Shown one piece after another: positions 45,901-52,213 of a stretch of DNA of 57,039 nucleotides (positions within the stretch are counted from its first letter, which is position 1; every line of letters starts with the position of its first letter). The notes under the pieces are model-generated. The model did no database searches. It worked only from the letters and a program-made list of their open reading frames with translations, and had not been told where the DNA came from. Origin of the DNA: Elusimicrobiota bacterium. Lineage in GTDB: Bacteria > Elusimicrobiota > Elusimicrobia > UBA1565 > UBA9628. A program made the position numbers and the translations under genes. The stretch covers positions 1 to 57,039 of the forward strand of contig JAHFCE010000021.1 in NCBI GenBank assembly GCA_023249675.1. Direction: 5' to 3'.

Positions 45901-48900
45901 AAAGCGGTCGAGGAGATGATCGATAAGAATATGAAGGTCGAGACGCTTCAGATGGACCTGAACATCGTCGTGCGCGCGTTCGGCCGTCTGCTGGCGGGCC
46001 AGTCGAACGGCCCGATTTACAATAATCCCGAAATGGCCGCCGCCGCCCGCATTCAGACCTTGACCGAGGAGCGCGAGCGCGATGCTTACGACGCTCGCCG
46101 CGAGACCGAAGCCGCCCAACTCGGCCTCCGACTCAACGCCGTGCGCGACGCGTGGGATCGAGTCCGGGCCACGGATCCGGAGTCTCTGATCGAGAAGAGC
46201 CGCCTCGCGTCGGAGATGTTCACGCTTCAGGCGGGGCTTCTGGCTCTCGGCGCCAACCCCGACGCCGCGATCGCGGTGAATCACGGGACGCTGCCGAAAA
46301 GCTGGGCGGAGCTCAAGGGCCGCCTTGCCGCCTCCGAGCAATCTCGGATGACGGCGGCGTCCGAGGACAGGCTCGACTGGATCGCTCCCGAAAATCTCAA
46401 GAACCGCTCCGGGGTCTTCGCCCGCTACGATTTCGCGCATCAGACCATGGGCCACGAGCCGATCGGCCGGAGCTTCATCGAGAGCTGGATCGAGCTGCGC
46501 CTCAACGACCCGGGAACGCCTCCCGAGGCCCTGTTGGCGCTTGCGAAGCTGCGCACCGACAAGGCCGACCGCCTCCATCGCGACGCGCTCGCCGGCGCCG
46601 CGGCGCGCGCCGACATCGCGGCCGCCCGGTTCGAGGGCGACGCGCGCCTGCTGCGCTACCTCGAGGGCGAGATCGCCGGCCGCAACGCCGCCCAGTCTCC
46701 GAAGCCGCTCGACGACGCGAAGCTGTCCTTGAAGAAGCGCCTGGAAGTTGAGCGGCAAGAACTTGTCGCGCGCCTGGGACTGTCGCCGCAGACCACGCTC
46801 GACGACTTGCTGCGCCTCGTCGGCAACGACGCGGAGTCGGCCAGGAACTTGCCCGAGCTCTCCTCTCGCCTGATCGAGGACATTCGCGCCCGCCAGATCG
46901 ACTCGATTCGGCGCACCCTCTTCGACGGGGGCGCGCCCGCGGGCTGGGGCGGCGAACAAGATCTCATGGGCCGGATCAAGGCGGATGCGATCGCCGAGCG
47001 CATGCGCTACAACGGCTTCACGCCGGTGGCGACCTTCGGCTATTTCCGGGGCACTCCGATCGCCGGCGGCTTCATCGAGGCCCCGGATCCACGGGAGGTC
47101 GAGGTCGGCCTCGAGAAGGCCATGGGCGAGGTCTTGCGTAAGCAGATGCAGTCCTCAGGTCAGTTTCAGGCCGTGACCTTGCGCATCCATTCGCTGCTGG
47201 TCGGCGTCGCGGACGGCACGAAGAGCATTGAGGCCCGCCGCAAGCTCATCGAGGCCGCGGAGAACGACCTGCGCGCCCGGGCCGAAACGTCCGGACCGGG
47301 GTCCGTCGAATACGCCGCCGCGCAGGACGCCCTCCTTTCGGCCTGGGACGGCTTTGCCCGGGTGATGACGAGCACGAAGGCCGATTTCATTGCTTTGGTC
47401 ACGGAGCTCGAGGCGTTCGGCGAGGGCTCGGCCGGCGCCTTCACCTTGCGTCCCGTCTCGGCGTCCGACCGTTCGGAGGCGCCCCTCTCCAGCGACCCGA
47501 AGGGTCAGCTCCTCGACTACTGGGCCGGCCGCTATGGCGACCCGTCCTTTGAGGCGGGTCTCGACGCGCTGTTTGCGCGCATGGGAACGGCGGTGCCTCC
47601 CGAGGTGCGCGCGCGCATCGCTTCGAGCGCGGCCTCCTACCGGACTGCCGTGCGCGACGCGGACGCGATGAACACCAACGATTACACGCCGGCCGAAAAG
47701 TTCGACCGGCTGATCAAGATCGACGTCGAGGGCAAGCGCCTCAACTTGCGCGCCGAGCTGGAGGCGGCCCTGCGCGGCGTGGGCCTGCTCGACCGCGACT
47801 CGAACCCGGTCGCGGCCGAATTCCTGGCCTTCATGCGCGCCGACCTCGCGGCCGCCTCGAAGGCTTTCGCGCTCGACCGCGGCGAGAAGGTCCGCATCGA
47901 CCGGGCGCTTAGCGAGACCTATTGGCGCGCGCACCAGCCGACGCAGGCCGAGGCCGCGACGTTCGCCCGCCTCGACGGGCTCAACGCCGAGCTCGAGGAC
48001 GCTCGCGACCGCCTGATGGCAAGTTATCTCGCCGATTCGGGCGGCAGTGCCGTGTCCTTCGTCCTCAAGGACCGTGAGCTCGACACATATTTAAAGGCCC
48101 AGAGCGCTTTCGACGCCGAGCTGACGCGCGCGCTTGGAGACAAGCCTTCGCCGGCGGTCGTCCGCGCGCTCGACGGCCTCTACGGTCTGCGCGAGGCGCT
48201 GGACCGCGCCGTCGCGCGCGCCGAGCATGGCCGCGGCATGGGAGCGCTTGACGCCTTGATCATGCTCGAGCAGGCCCGCCTGCGCGCCGCGCGTTGGACG
48301 CACGCGACCCCGGCTCGCATCGATCCGATCGCTGCGGCGCTGTCGCGGCTGAAGGAGACGCGCGAACGCTGGGCCTCGGGCAAGGTGGGTCCAAGCCTTG
48401 AGCCGCTGTACGCGGTGACGAGCCTTGACGGCGAGGGCCGGCGCACGTGGGCCGTCAAGGAGTGGCTGAGCGCGGGGCAGTTCGACGCCATGGTCAAAGA
48501 CGGCGTGGAGCGTCCCGGCGCGCCGGGTGCGATCATCGCGCGCGGCGGCGGCTATTTCATCGATTATCCCGCGCAAGGCAGCGGGAAATATGAGGTGGTC
48601 GGCGGCGCCGACGCCGCCGACGCCGCGCATGCGTTGGCCGACAGCAAATTCAACGACAACCGCGTGCGGGCCAGCCTGCAGGCGAAGATGGCGAGCTCGG
48701 ATTTTGTGGCGCCGGGCGAGCCCGGCCAGGAAGCCATGGGCTGGCAGTTCGCGCAGGTCTTCGGCTCCGGCGGCCTGCACGCGCAGGGCCGAGTCCTTTT
48801 CTTCGAGGCGTCCGTCGGCAGCAAGCCCGCGCGCGCACTCCACCCGCTCACAGCGCTTTCACGGCCGCCCGAGGAAGTGGTCATGAAGCTCTACCTGGGC

Positions 48901-50898
48901 GACAAGGCGTTGGGCCGTGACCGCTTCCTGACCCTGCACAGTCTCGAGGACTCCGAGGAAAGCGCCGCATTTAAGACCTTGACGGTCTCGCCGAAGGGCG
49001 CTTCCGAGCTCATCAAGCATGCGCGCGACCGAGAAGCCTATTCGCTTCGCCGCGGCTGGATCGAGGTCAAGCTGAACAGCTTCGGCTTCGCGCGAGACGG
49101 GAACGGCCAGGTGTCCCAGCTTTACCGCACGAAGGACGACTTCGAGGCGCAGTGGAAAGCCTACGATCATGCTGAGCGCGATCTCGGTATCGCGCGCCGC
49201 GATCTCAAGGCCGCGCAGGCCGAGGTGGCCGCGCGCAAGGAGGAGACCGACGATTCCGCGAAGCTCAAGGCTGCGCGCGCGCGCGCGATCAACGCGAGCC
49301 AAACGGTCCGCGATGCCGAGCTCACCCTTGCGCGTTCCCGGACCGAGACCTTGCACCGCAGCGCCGACCTGACGCTCGGCCTCGGCTCGGACTATGCTCT
49401 CGTCCACGTCGCCGCTCCGGGCGCGCGCGGGCCTGCCAGGACCAAGGACCTCGATGAGCCCGTGGCCGGCGGCGGTTCTCAGGTCCACACTATCTCCGGG
49501 TCCCTGTTGGCCGCCGTCGTCGATCAGGAGGGCAAGCTTGTTCACGCTTACACCAGCGAGCGGGAGGTGGACAAGGGCTTCAAGGACTGGACCTTGCGTT
49601 TTGACCAAGCGGGCGGAGATGTCGTGGGCGGCGACGCCTACGGAGCCTTGACCAAGGTCCGTTTCAGCCATTACGAGGAAACGGTTGGCGTCCAGGCGCT
49701 GCCGGTGCTTTTGGGCGCGACCTACCTGACCTCGCGCCTGGAGGGCGCGCAGTCGGCCCTGTGGACGGCGAAACGTTGGTCCTACCTCCCGTTCAACTGG
49801 GGCAATATCGCACTCGAGATCCCGCGCGGCGTCGCGGGCCTCCCAGCCGAGTTTGCCGGCCGCGATCCGCTTTGGCACCACTACCTCGGCCGCGCCTCTC
49901 TATACAAGACCGAGGGCGGCATGACCGAGCATAACGGTTTCTTCCGGTCCGTCCTCGGCGCCATAGATGTCCTGAATCTCCTGCCGGACCCGGCCGAGCC
50001 TTTCTACGATCCGAGCCAGTTCCCCGATAGGGTGCATACCGGCTCGGCGCTGCGCCCCGGCGAGGGTCTGTGGAGCAAGGATTTGAGCGCGAAGATCGGC
50101 GGCCGGGAGAAGGACATCCACCTCGGCCGTCAGTCCCTGCAGCGCGAGGTGATCCATGCGGCCGAGGATCTTGACGCCGCGCGCGTGCGCACGCTCTCTC
50201 GTTTCCGCGGCGGCGTGGAGCAGCTGACCCTGGAGACCCGCCGCGGCCGCGCTGGACGGTATCAGGAGTCCACCCGCACCGCCGAACTGGGTCCCGAGGC
50301 GATTCGCCGCCGCCTCGCCGATGGGACGATCGCCGCGGACCCGCTCTCCGGCGGCTTCGCCGAGGCGGACGTCGTGACTGCCGAGACACCGGGCCGCCTC
50401 TCCGTCGACTCCGTCGAACGCCGCGTGCGGGTGCGTCCGGGCGCTGACGCCTATGCGCGCCAGGCCGCGGCGCTTGACGGCTACGATGGGCGCGCGGTCG
50501 AGCGGGACCGGGCGATCGAGCCGGAGCGCGCCGCACTCGAGGCGGTCCGGGCGCTCGCGGAGAAGAAGGTCGCGGGAACCGTGGCCGAGCGCGACCAGGC
50601 GCGCAGTGAGGAAGGGCGGCTGCGTGTGGAGTGGCATCAGCTGGCTCAGCGCATCGGCGAACAGGATGAGCTCGAGAAGCGCGTCGCGTTCCTGAAGGCC
50701 GACATCCAGGCCCTGGAGAGCCGCATCGCCTTCTGGGAGCGCTACCGAGGCCTGCTCGAAGGGGCCCGCCGCCCGCTCCCGCCGTTCGCCCCGAACCCGA
50801 TGTTCTGGGTCTGGATGCTGTTCCTGTCCCTTCTGGGCGCGGCCGCTTTGGCCTTGCGGCGTTGGCGCCGTCGCCCGCCGCCGCCGAATCCTGCCTGA
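36949..50898 (+). CDS. Giant envelope protein with TolC-like region and C-terminal membrane anchor
   Basis: About 4649 residues from GTG 36949; four more if ATG 36937 is used. A signal peptide ends near SGSGPIYAQ and is followed by a Pro/Ala-rich segment to about 210. Residues about 465-620 hold several membrane helices (TLAVMSMIAMGFLGALSPFLPL, VVGPAIVAVLNGLPVAVAVV). About 740-1950 is largely coiled coil. About 1980-2460 is beta-rich (LGLAVSFPDSGLVVSGEG-like strands, DISLSYGSQYMGMNDRLSIGMNNSF). About 2490-2970 looks like TolC-family outer-membrane factor repeats (ILTVGGSLRVPIYD-type strand, paired long helices, LNSVESGLAVQFYQNMAAL..., INFLLGRP). More helical domains follow, and the protein ends in PNPMFWVWMLFLSLLGAAALALRRWRRR, a membrane segment with an Arg-rich tail. 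The frame is uninterrupted. It may span both membranes; function unknown. Confidence 0.75.
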   Translation: MTPRSLSLLGRKTVAAALAAALALSGSGPIYAQEIRAIAGRGELGGRAGEAGVPALPNVLSPLSPPAFNGALTPTSSALPGPSISPSAAVLGGHARALPALAAPSLLPAVAVAEPVPAPGAAKTPVKSGEAAVLPAETADGDAKDFADAEFHRLNGEVDAAVSGEAAPVAAAPAPVPAESSSDPSRDGSVDILSVPPAPEIDKPEPPAAEPDFFSPREPIKYVYEDFLGFRAVRGVRHDPTLKPLLRIESIDQVIDHISRQFDIPRARILELGAKYRLNEYSPLASWVSVYDRLQASNRDQFKRLDAKKYHTWIDEEPVRYPAGWDGVKARFGALRDGLRPASIARRVGEHLAREKATFRMLANKTYKPGWRGTMQRASRLHVHFIGAAFRFPYHLFDMFIFGYFRQAISFEHRHSGEDFFALSDREKFAEQWLEAAMHQDWVKGAGAFSGIRANRWYRGANHWFIVPFAAPLTTFVARRLTLAVMSMIAMGFLGALSPFLPLSFAITPIPVVGPAIVAVLNGLPVAVAVVPWLGPVLAPVVAAATTALARDLILGPLMNTLILSTLLTYPAAAREAVARLRDEAPLAHMPMGGMVMAVLGAAVSWQFWSSNLKSFLGLATVGAEIQAIMTYAGSIDAGIDPGFKAVFGREIHLFHGVAGAVELPAGESVIRFGGAITWGNVLLYKMQTLAGFNISNAVMNSTLLVKGMIFGESATDLPMAKSSAQELIAASSARTKDQGLPFDPNLWMKPLSEAKARIVELAGKAGHLDAEIAAVKEHRTKLWAELGDKRAQIERLQALSRPVTDAERAEQARLIAALAAKSDEVGVREKLAERRDLLQPPSDADALARLKALQKEFTGKMPPPPPDRNGYWEDLAAQDASMKALSQRLETYAEGKVPSPPGGEVAPALTAGARDQIARLVADIEALRAEAKGELAERDAASALLSASSRLRNAALRARNPSVMIPFHTDKAKLSSVMALALSLNEINAAQTAIAQMTDLVESKRAKISASRAENQRSQNSADQNAGLNATWKGEVDQDIADDDSTLKDIAESKTKVSLVVERLGAFKTDLRAFIDSVNAEDRGESADAATEYQRRIELLPQIKAWRENGGNPNDPDAFSLKKFTDDLAEIDDNITKAADGLVRLPTSPDELAGTVMAKVPGPEVSLSNPSQERMRQVLAERKVYWQGKRADFGKSLDTVNRMLDAGNGRTVLDEFGDPHPESLPLWRERSQSEMAAAQAAARSDLSQLDALAANINRASGSSLPMLAGLGLKELQDAIKTYGDNLKAVTFSETESLQSHTAMMDLVSSARLVPQAAREIIRWSKADATVTAIDDAALNILPKAKTGLEGIAHMLDVVLSDVILDEAWNQNPPPRGEPGKAQRQGLIDRKTALLRDTILPALRGARAMLVDTLIPYQRKSIEDMNAASSDYFKLYDSKKTLIEEADKLYNHTMPWTFATFGAADGDQAEARQKIGEWRHRLQKRLDGYDDAKGHHKGVHEYQVEAANRKDPNFSGTEDLYGETQPFSLPKKIEQYTAERKLRAEQVNAQDAQINEIIGKIETISKGKYAMSSFRLPVGVTPDAAGVSRAQAAVDGRAVQNLVDRLKAVADESQAGVAAISIGGDGTVPSGPQPAIAISENQQISLLALDAAKRLVPTSLNQPETAPAAFALARLLYSDAVIAAAQDGLHVQLPEAERFLGRVSTVLGEAIADISNDEDYAAKNGASETAEQVFARKIRVYSSLDGVLLEAADFFRLKQGWSRDKFATLDRVRDYYDALHDIYSGGQTANDNEVEALDKMQDALRLTMSDLEQKRVKVSSWLNQLNPRQKSALNSASEDVSQIMDKTRDALETNIDWHVLEDRLGRSREILQSQLTQIEDKQNELAAILAKPEAQGRLPADLARRVEALRLGRSGWVNEGSSAAPASLVIRKAEYGAFVDSLLGLVASGAPRSAAEMSALKADLLKNPQSLASLVPNSKVLELGDAADGFYLVYQSGFAVPHGLNTNSWATLGNIGKVFGSNVSVSGYKISSPPSKDGENAPYGDKGVDIQVESLQGKNSVNYLNVDLHRFAFDIPADNSVKAGAGESRLMIFNDHAYMSDGKDLYVGLAGFADGALQDTKDKPYYYGGNAKTSVKMTKVMTLDAEQRALWATDPRKFLQDVPLNFTGYDPDLRNFTITASGEKKDYFRTQVGPKFDLNRLMNPDGGGEAFTLDLYWAKTAGTDDVNQQAAGVSLLKGFSLKNSEGKTWMRIDNRATVEAGPKQTETFDRLAVSFPDSGLVVSGEGRIIGGARTYFGQIAKKMGDHSDISLSYGSQYMGMNDRLSIGMNNSFTLAELWQKVSDDTALNLSGGETLKGYNREFGDFFSGDEAKSSRTAMELLKVYERDIGLKLVSQDIGGMTSEIQQWRKAGAFMENSRVRGMVGFTSRPVSNDLTERAVGGGLTVGSYSEMSMSKTQKQFIETHVQALSREGLRLQDRMLSLTIDWQAAIVELAQAQWALKMADFSVQNAPSEASRREAAVSRVEAESRLHQAALRYNGLTGRDPQAPPPFADLNAEDLRQMLGSISRLLASPDRLGAILGGLDGEALKKSIGENPFNLVDWIPWVDRLTIGFGVQFQDMMANQVLTVGGSLRVPIYDPASKRTDKAYALEAQAVKEEMKQAYAERTSASRAAAEQAVLWEASARAIEPNAPAAARALSDAIRASRNGLIGPEKLRAAFAAWNWYLSTSLDALSRAALLRASASVQVPFERPARNDGSPLRLSSIDDAFAAASANSHNLGEIAKHQEAAEEMARAADRRIQKAWVDVGVGVGLTAQGVGWLPSLGATGISVIPTLGFELKPEEMRELQVTDHERQTDYYGALKNRVESGLAVQFYQNMAALRSAQSRLAIYDDRLLPELGSAAAAGGADAVRRYDEAKLAREATSLEFAKARETINFLLGRPAEATITVEIDERQALVALSRLLAAKDPVATQRRILDARVSVAKAVEEMIDKNMKVETLQMDLNIVVRAFGRLLAGQSNGPIYNNPEMAAAARIQTLTEERERDAYDARRETEAAQLGLRLNAVRDAWDRVRATDPESLIEKSRLASEMFTLQAGLLALGANPDAAIAVNHGTLPKSWAELKGRLAASEQSRMTAASEDRLDWIAPENLKNRSGVFARYDFAHQTMGHEPIGRSFIESWIELRLNDPGTPPEALLALAKLRTDKADRLHRDALAGAAARADIAAARFEGDARLLRYLEGEIAGRNAAQSPKPLDDAKLSLKKRLEVERQELVARLGLSPQTTLDDLLRLVGNDAESARNLPELSSRLIEDIRARQIDSIRRTLFDGGAPAGWGGEQDLMGRIKADAIAERMRYNGFTPVATFGYFRGTPIAGGFIEAPDPREVEVGLEKAMGEVLRKQMQSSGQFQAVTLRIHSLLVGVADGTKSIEARRKLIEAAENDLRARAETSGPGSVEYAAAQDALLSAWDGFARVMTSTKADFIALVTELEAFGEGSAGAFTLRPVSASDRSEAPLSSDPKGQLLDYWAGRYGDPSFEAGLDALFARMGTAVPPEVRARIASSAASYRTAVRDADAMNTNDYTPAEKFDRLIKIDVEGKRLNLRAELEAALRGVGLLDRDSNPVAAEFLAFMRADLAAASKAFALDRGEKVRIDRALSETYWRAHQPTQAEAATFARLDGLNAELEDARDRLMASYLADSGGSAVSFVLKDRELDTYLKAQSAFDAELTRALGDKPSPAVVRALDGLYGLREALDRAVARAEHGRGMGALDALIMLEQARLRAARWTHATPARIDPIAAALSRLKETRERWASGKVGPSLEPLYAVTSLDGEGRRTWAVKEWLSAGQFDAMVKDGVERPGAPGAIIARGGGYFIDYPAQGSGKYEVVGGADAADAAHALADSKFNDNRVRASLQAKMASSDFVAPGEPGQEAMGWQFAQVFGSGGLHAQGRVLFFEASVGSKPARALHPLTALSRPPEEVVMKLYLGDKALGRDRFLTLHSLEDSEESAAFKTLTVSPKGASELIKHARDREAYSLRRGWIEVKLNSFGFARDGNGQVSQLYRTKDDFEAQWKAYDHAERDLGIARRDLKAAQAEVAARKEETDDSAKLKAARARAINASQTVRDAELTLARSRTETLHRSADLTLGLGSDYALVHVAAPGARGPARTKDLDEPVAGGGSQVHTISGSLLAAVVDQEGKLVHAYTSEREVDKGFKDWTLRFDQAGGDVVGGDAYGALTKVRFSHYEETVGVQALPVLLGATYLTSRLEGAQSALWTAKRWSYLPFNWGNIALEIPRGVAGLPAEFAGRDPLWHHYLGRASLYKTEGGMTEHNGFFRSVLGAIDVLNLLPDPAEPFYDPSQFPDRVHTGSALRPGEGLWSKDLSAKIGGREKDIHLGRQSLQREVIHAAEDLDAARVRTLSRFRGGVEQLTLETRRGRAGRYQESTRTAELGPEAIRRRLADGTIAADPLSGGFAEADVVTAETPGRLSVDSVERRVRVRPGADAYARQAAALDGYDGRAVERDRAIEPERAALEAVRALAEKKVAGTVAERDQARSEEGRLRVEWHQLAQRIGEQDELEKRVAFLKADIQALESRIAFWERYRGLLEGARRPLPPFAPNPMFWVWMLFLSLLGAAALALRRWRRRPPPPNPA
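37496..37522. repeat. 27-bp repeat with 18-bp palindrome, copy 2
   Basis: Same palindrome as at 5-22, here inside the giant gene and encoding DPSRDGSVDI in its Pro/Ala-rich leader. One mismatch in 27 positions. Confidence 0.6.
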
Positions 50899-51001
50899 TT
50901 ATATTTTGGGCCTTTTGGGCCATATCATACAGGTCTAAAGTCCTAGATAAGAATAGGCCAAAAAATCTATTTTTCCCAGCTGAATTCTGCGAGCAGTGTG
51001 C

Positions 51002-51007
51002 TAGACT
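51002..51007 (+). promoter_or_regulatory. Extended -10 of a leaderless promoter
   Basis: TG-C-TAGACT (50999-51007) is an extended -10. The GTG start codon at 51014 follows after six bases, with no ribosome-binding site. Confidence 0.45.
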
Positions 51008-51013
51008 GCGGCC

Positions 51014-52213
51014 GTGAACGCCTTCTTCGCGTTGGCGCTTCTGGTTTCGCCGTCTCAGGCGGGTGTCGTCGCGCCCATTGAGGTGGGCGTCGCCCCGGCG
51101 GGTCCTTCCGTGACGGCCGTTCCGGTCGGCGCTTCTGCCCGGGGATTGGGCGTCGCGCCGTTGTTCGGCGCCGGCCTTGACCTCCTTGGCGGCTTGCCCC
51201 TGCTGCCCTTGCCGGCGCCCGGCCTTGTCGGGCCGGCGCTTCATTTCGTCGGCAATAGTCCGGAAGCGGCCGAGGTTCAGCCCGTTTTCGGCGCGGCACG
51301 GGCACAGTCGGCGCCCGCGCCCGCGTCGGCCCGGCAGGGCCGCGCCAGCGACAAGACGCCGACGTTGCCCGCCCAGTCCACCCCCGGCGGTCCTTCCCTG
51401 AAGATCTCCCGCGACCGTCAAACGCTCACCGCGACGCTCGAGAATGGGTCGGCGCAGGCGCAATCTGAAAAGGCCGCCGGCCTCGGCCGTTTCTTCTTCG
51501 ATCAGAGCGCGGACAAGGACCAGGTTGCTTTCACCGGCGCCGCCGCGGAGCGTCCGTCTCTGTTCGTCGCGGCGACGATCCTCGATGGGGGGGCTTTCGG
51601 GCCCCGCCTCGGCGGCGCTGGCCGCCTCGAGCCGCCGGACGCGGAAGCCGCTCTTGGCGCCGGTCACGGGCCGAGTCGCGATGCCGTGTTCGACGCGCCG
51701 AAAGGGGAAATCCTCCGCGACGCCGTCGCGTCCGCGCCGGGCGCTGCTGCACCGGGAGGCGCGGGCATGTTCTTTCGTTCTGCGGCGCCCAACGGAGACC
51801 TTGCCGCGCCGAGCGGAGCGCCCAGAGCCGCCGTCCTTACAGCGTCCAGCGCCCCGCGCCCGCTCGCTCTCGATCTGTCGCGCTCGGGCCTGGTCGTGCG
51901 CGTGCGTTCGGCCCTGCGTGGGATGATTGTTCCGGCGCAATCCGAGGTCCGTGCGTTCCCGTTCGCCGGATCGGGAGCCTCCACCGCTTTGCTCGAGCGG
52001 GGTGCGATGTTCGAGGCCTTCTCCGTCGCCCACGCTTATGCGGACAGCGCGGCTGCGCGCTCCGCCCCCGTCCAGCCGCTGATGGCGGCCGTCTCACGTG
52101 CCGCAGCGCCCGCCGTCGCCTCGATGCCCGCCTCTAAGTCTGCGCCCGCGCCGTTGTGGTGGGCGTGGCTTGTCCTGCCGGCGCTCGCCGCGGCGGCGTA
52201 CCGCGCGTTTTAG
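51014..52213 (+). CDS. Exported Pro/Ala-rich protein with C-terminal anchor
   Basis: Protein of 399 residues, GTG start. A short signal peptide (NAFFALALLVSPSQA) precedes a Pro/Ala/Gly-rich segment (about 17-120). The middle has a possible beta-rich part (SLKISRDRQTLTATLENGS, VAFTGAAAERPSLFVAATIL) and more low-complexity sequence. The C-terminus PAPLWWAWLVLPALAAAAYRAF is a membrane helix ending in Arg. It resembles the last residues of the adjacent giant protein (PNPMFWVWMLFLSLL...RR), as expected for a shared sorting or anchoring signal. It ends four bases into the opposite-strand gene, so the two converge. No known domain recognised. Confidence 0.65.
   Translation: MNAFFALALLVSPSQAGVVAPIEVGVAPAGPSVTAVPVGASARGLGVAPLFGAGLDLLGGLPLLPLPAPGLVGPALHFVGNSPEAAEVQPVFGAARAQSAPAPASARQGRASDKTPTLPAQSTPGGPSLKISRDRQTLTATLENGSAQAQSEKAAGLGRFFFDQSADKDQVAFTGAAAERPSLFVAATILDGGAFGPRLGGAGRLEPPDAEAALGAGHGPSRDAVFDAPKGEILRDAVASAPGAAAPGGAGMFFRSAAPNGDLAAPSGAPRAAVLTASSAPRPLALDLSRSGLVVRVRSALRGMIVPAQSEVRAFPFAGSGASTALLERGAMFEAFSVAHAYADSAAARSAPVQPLMAAVSRAAAPAVASMPASKSAPAPLWWAWLVLPALAAAAYRAF

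Noticed and set aside
44710-46959. A 749-codon open frame antisense to the giant TolC-like gene
   Set aside because: Same GC-driven shadow effect; composition is Arg/Gly/Leu-rich and no domain is visible.
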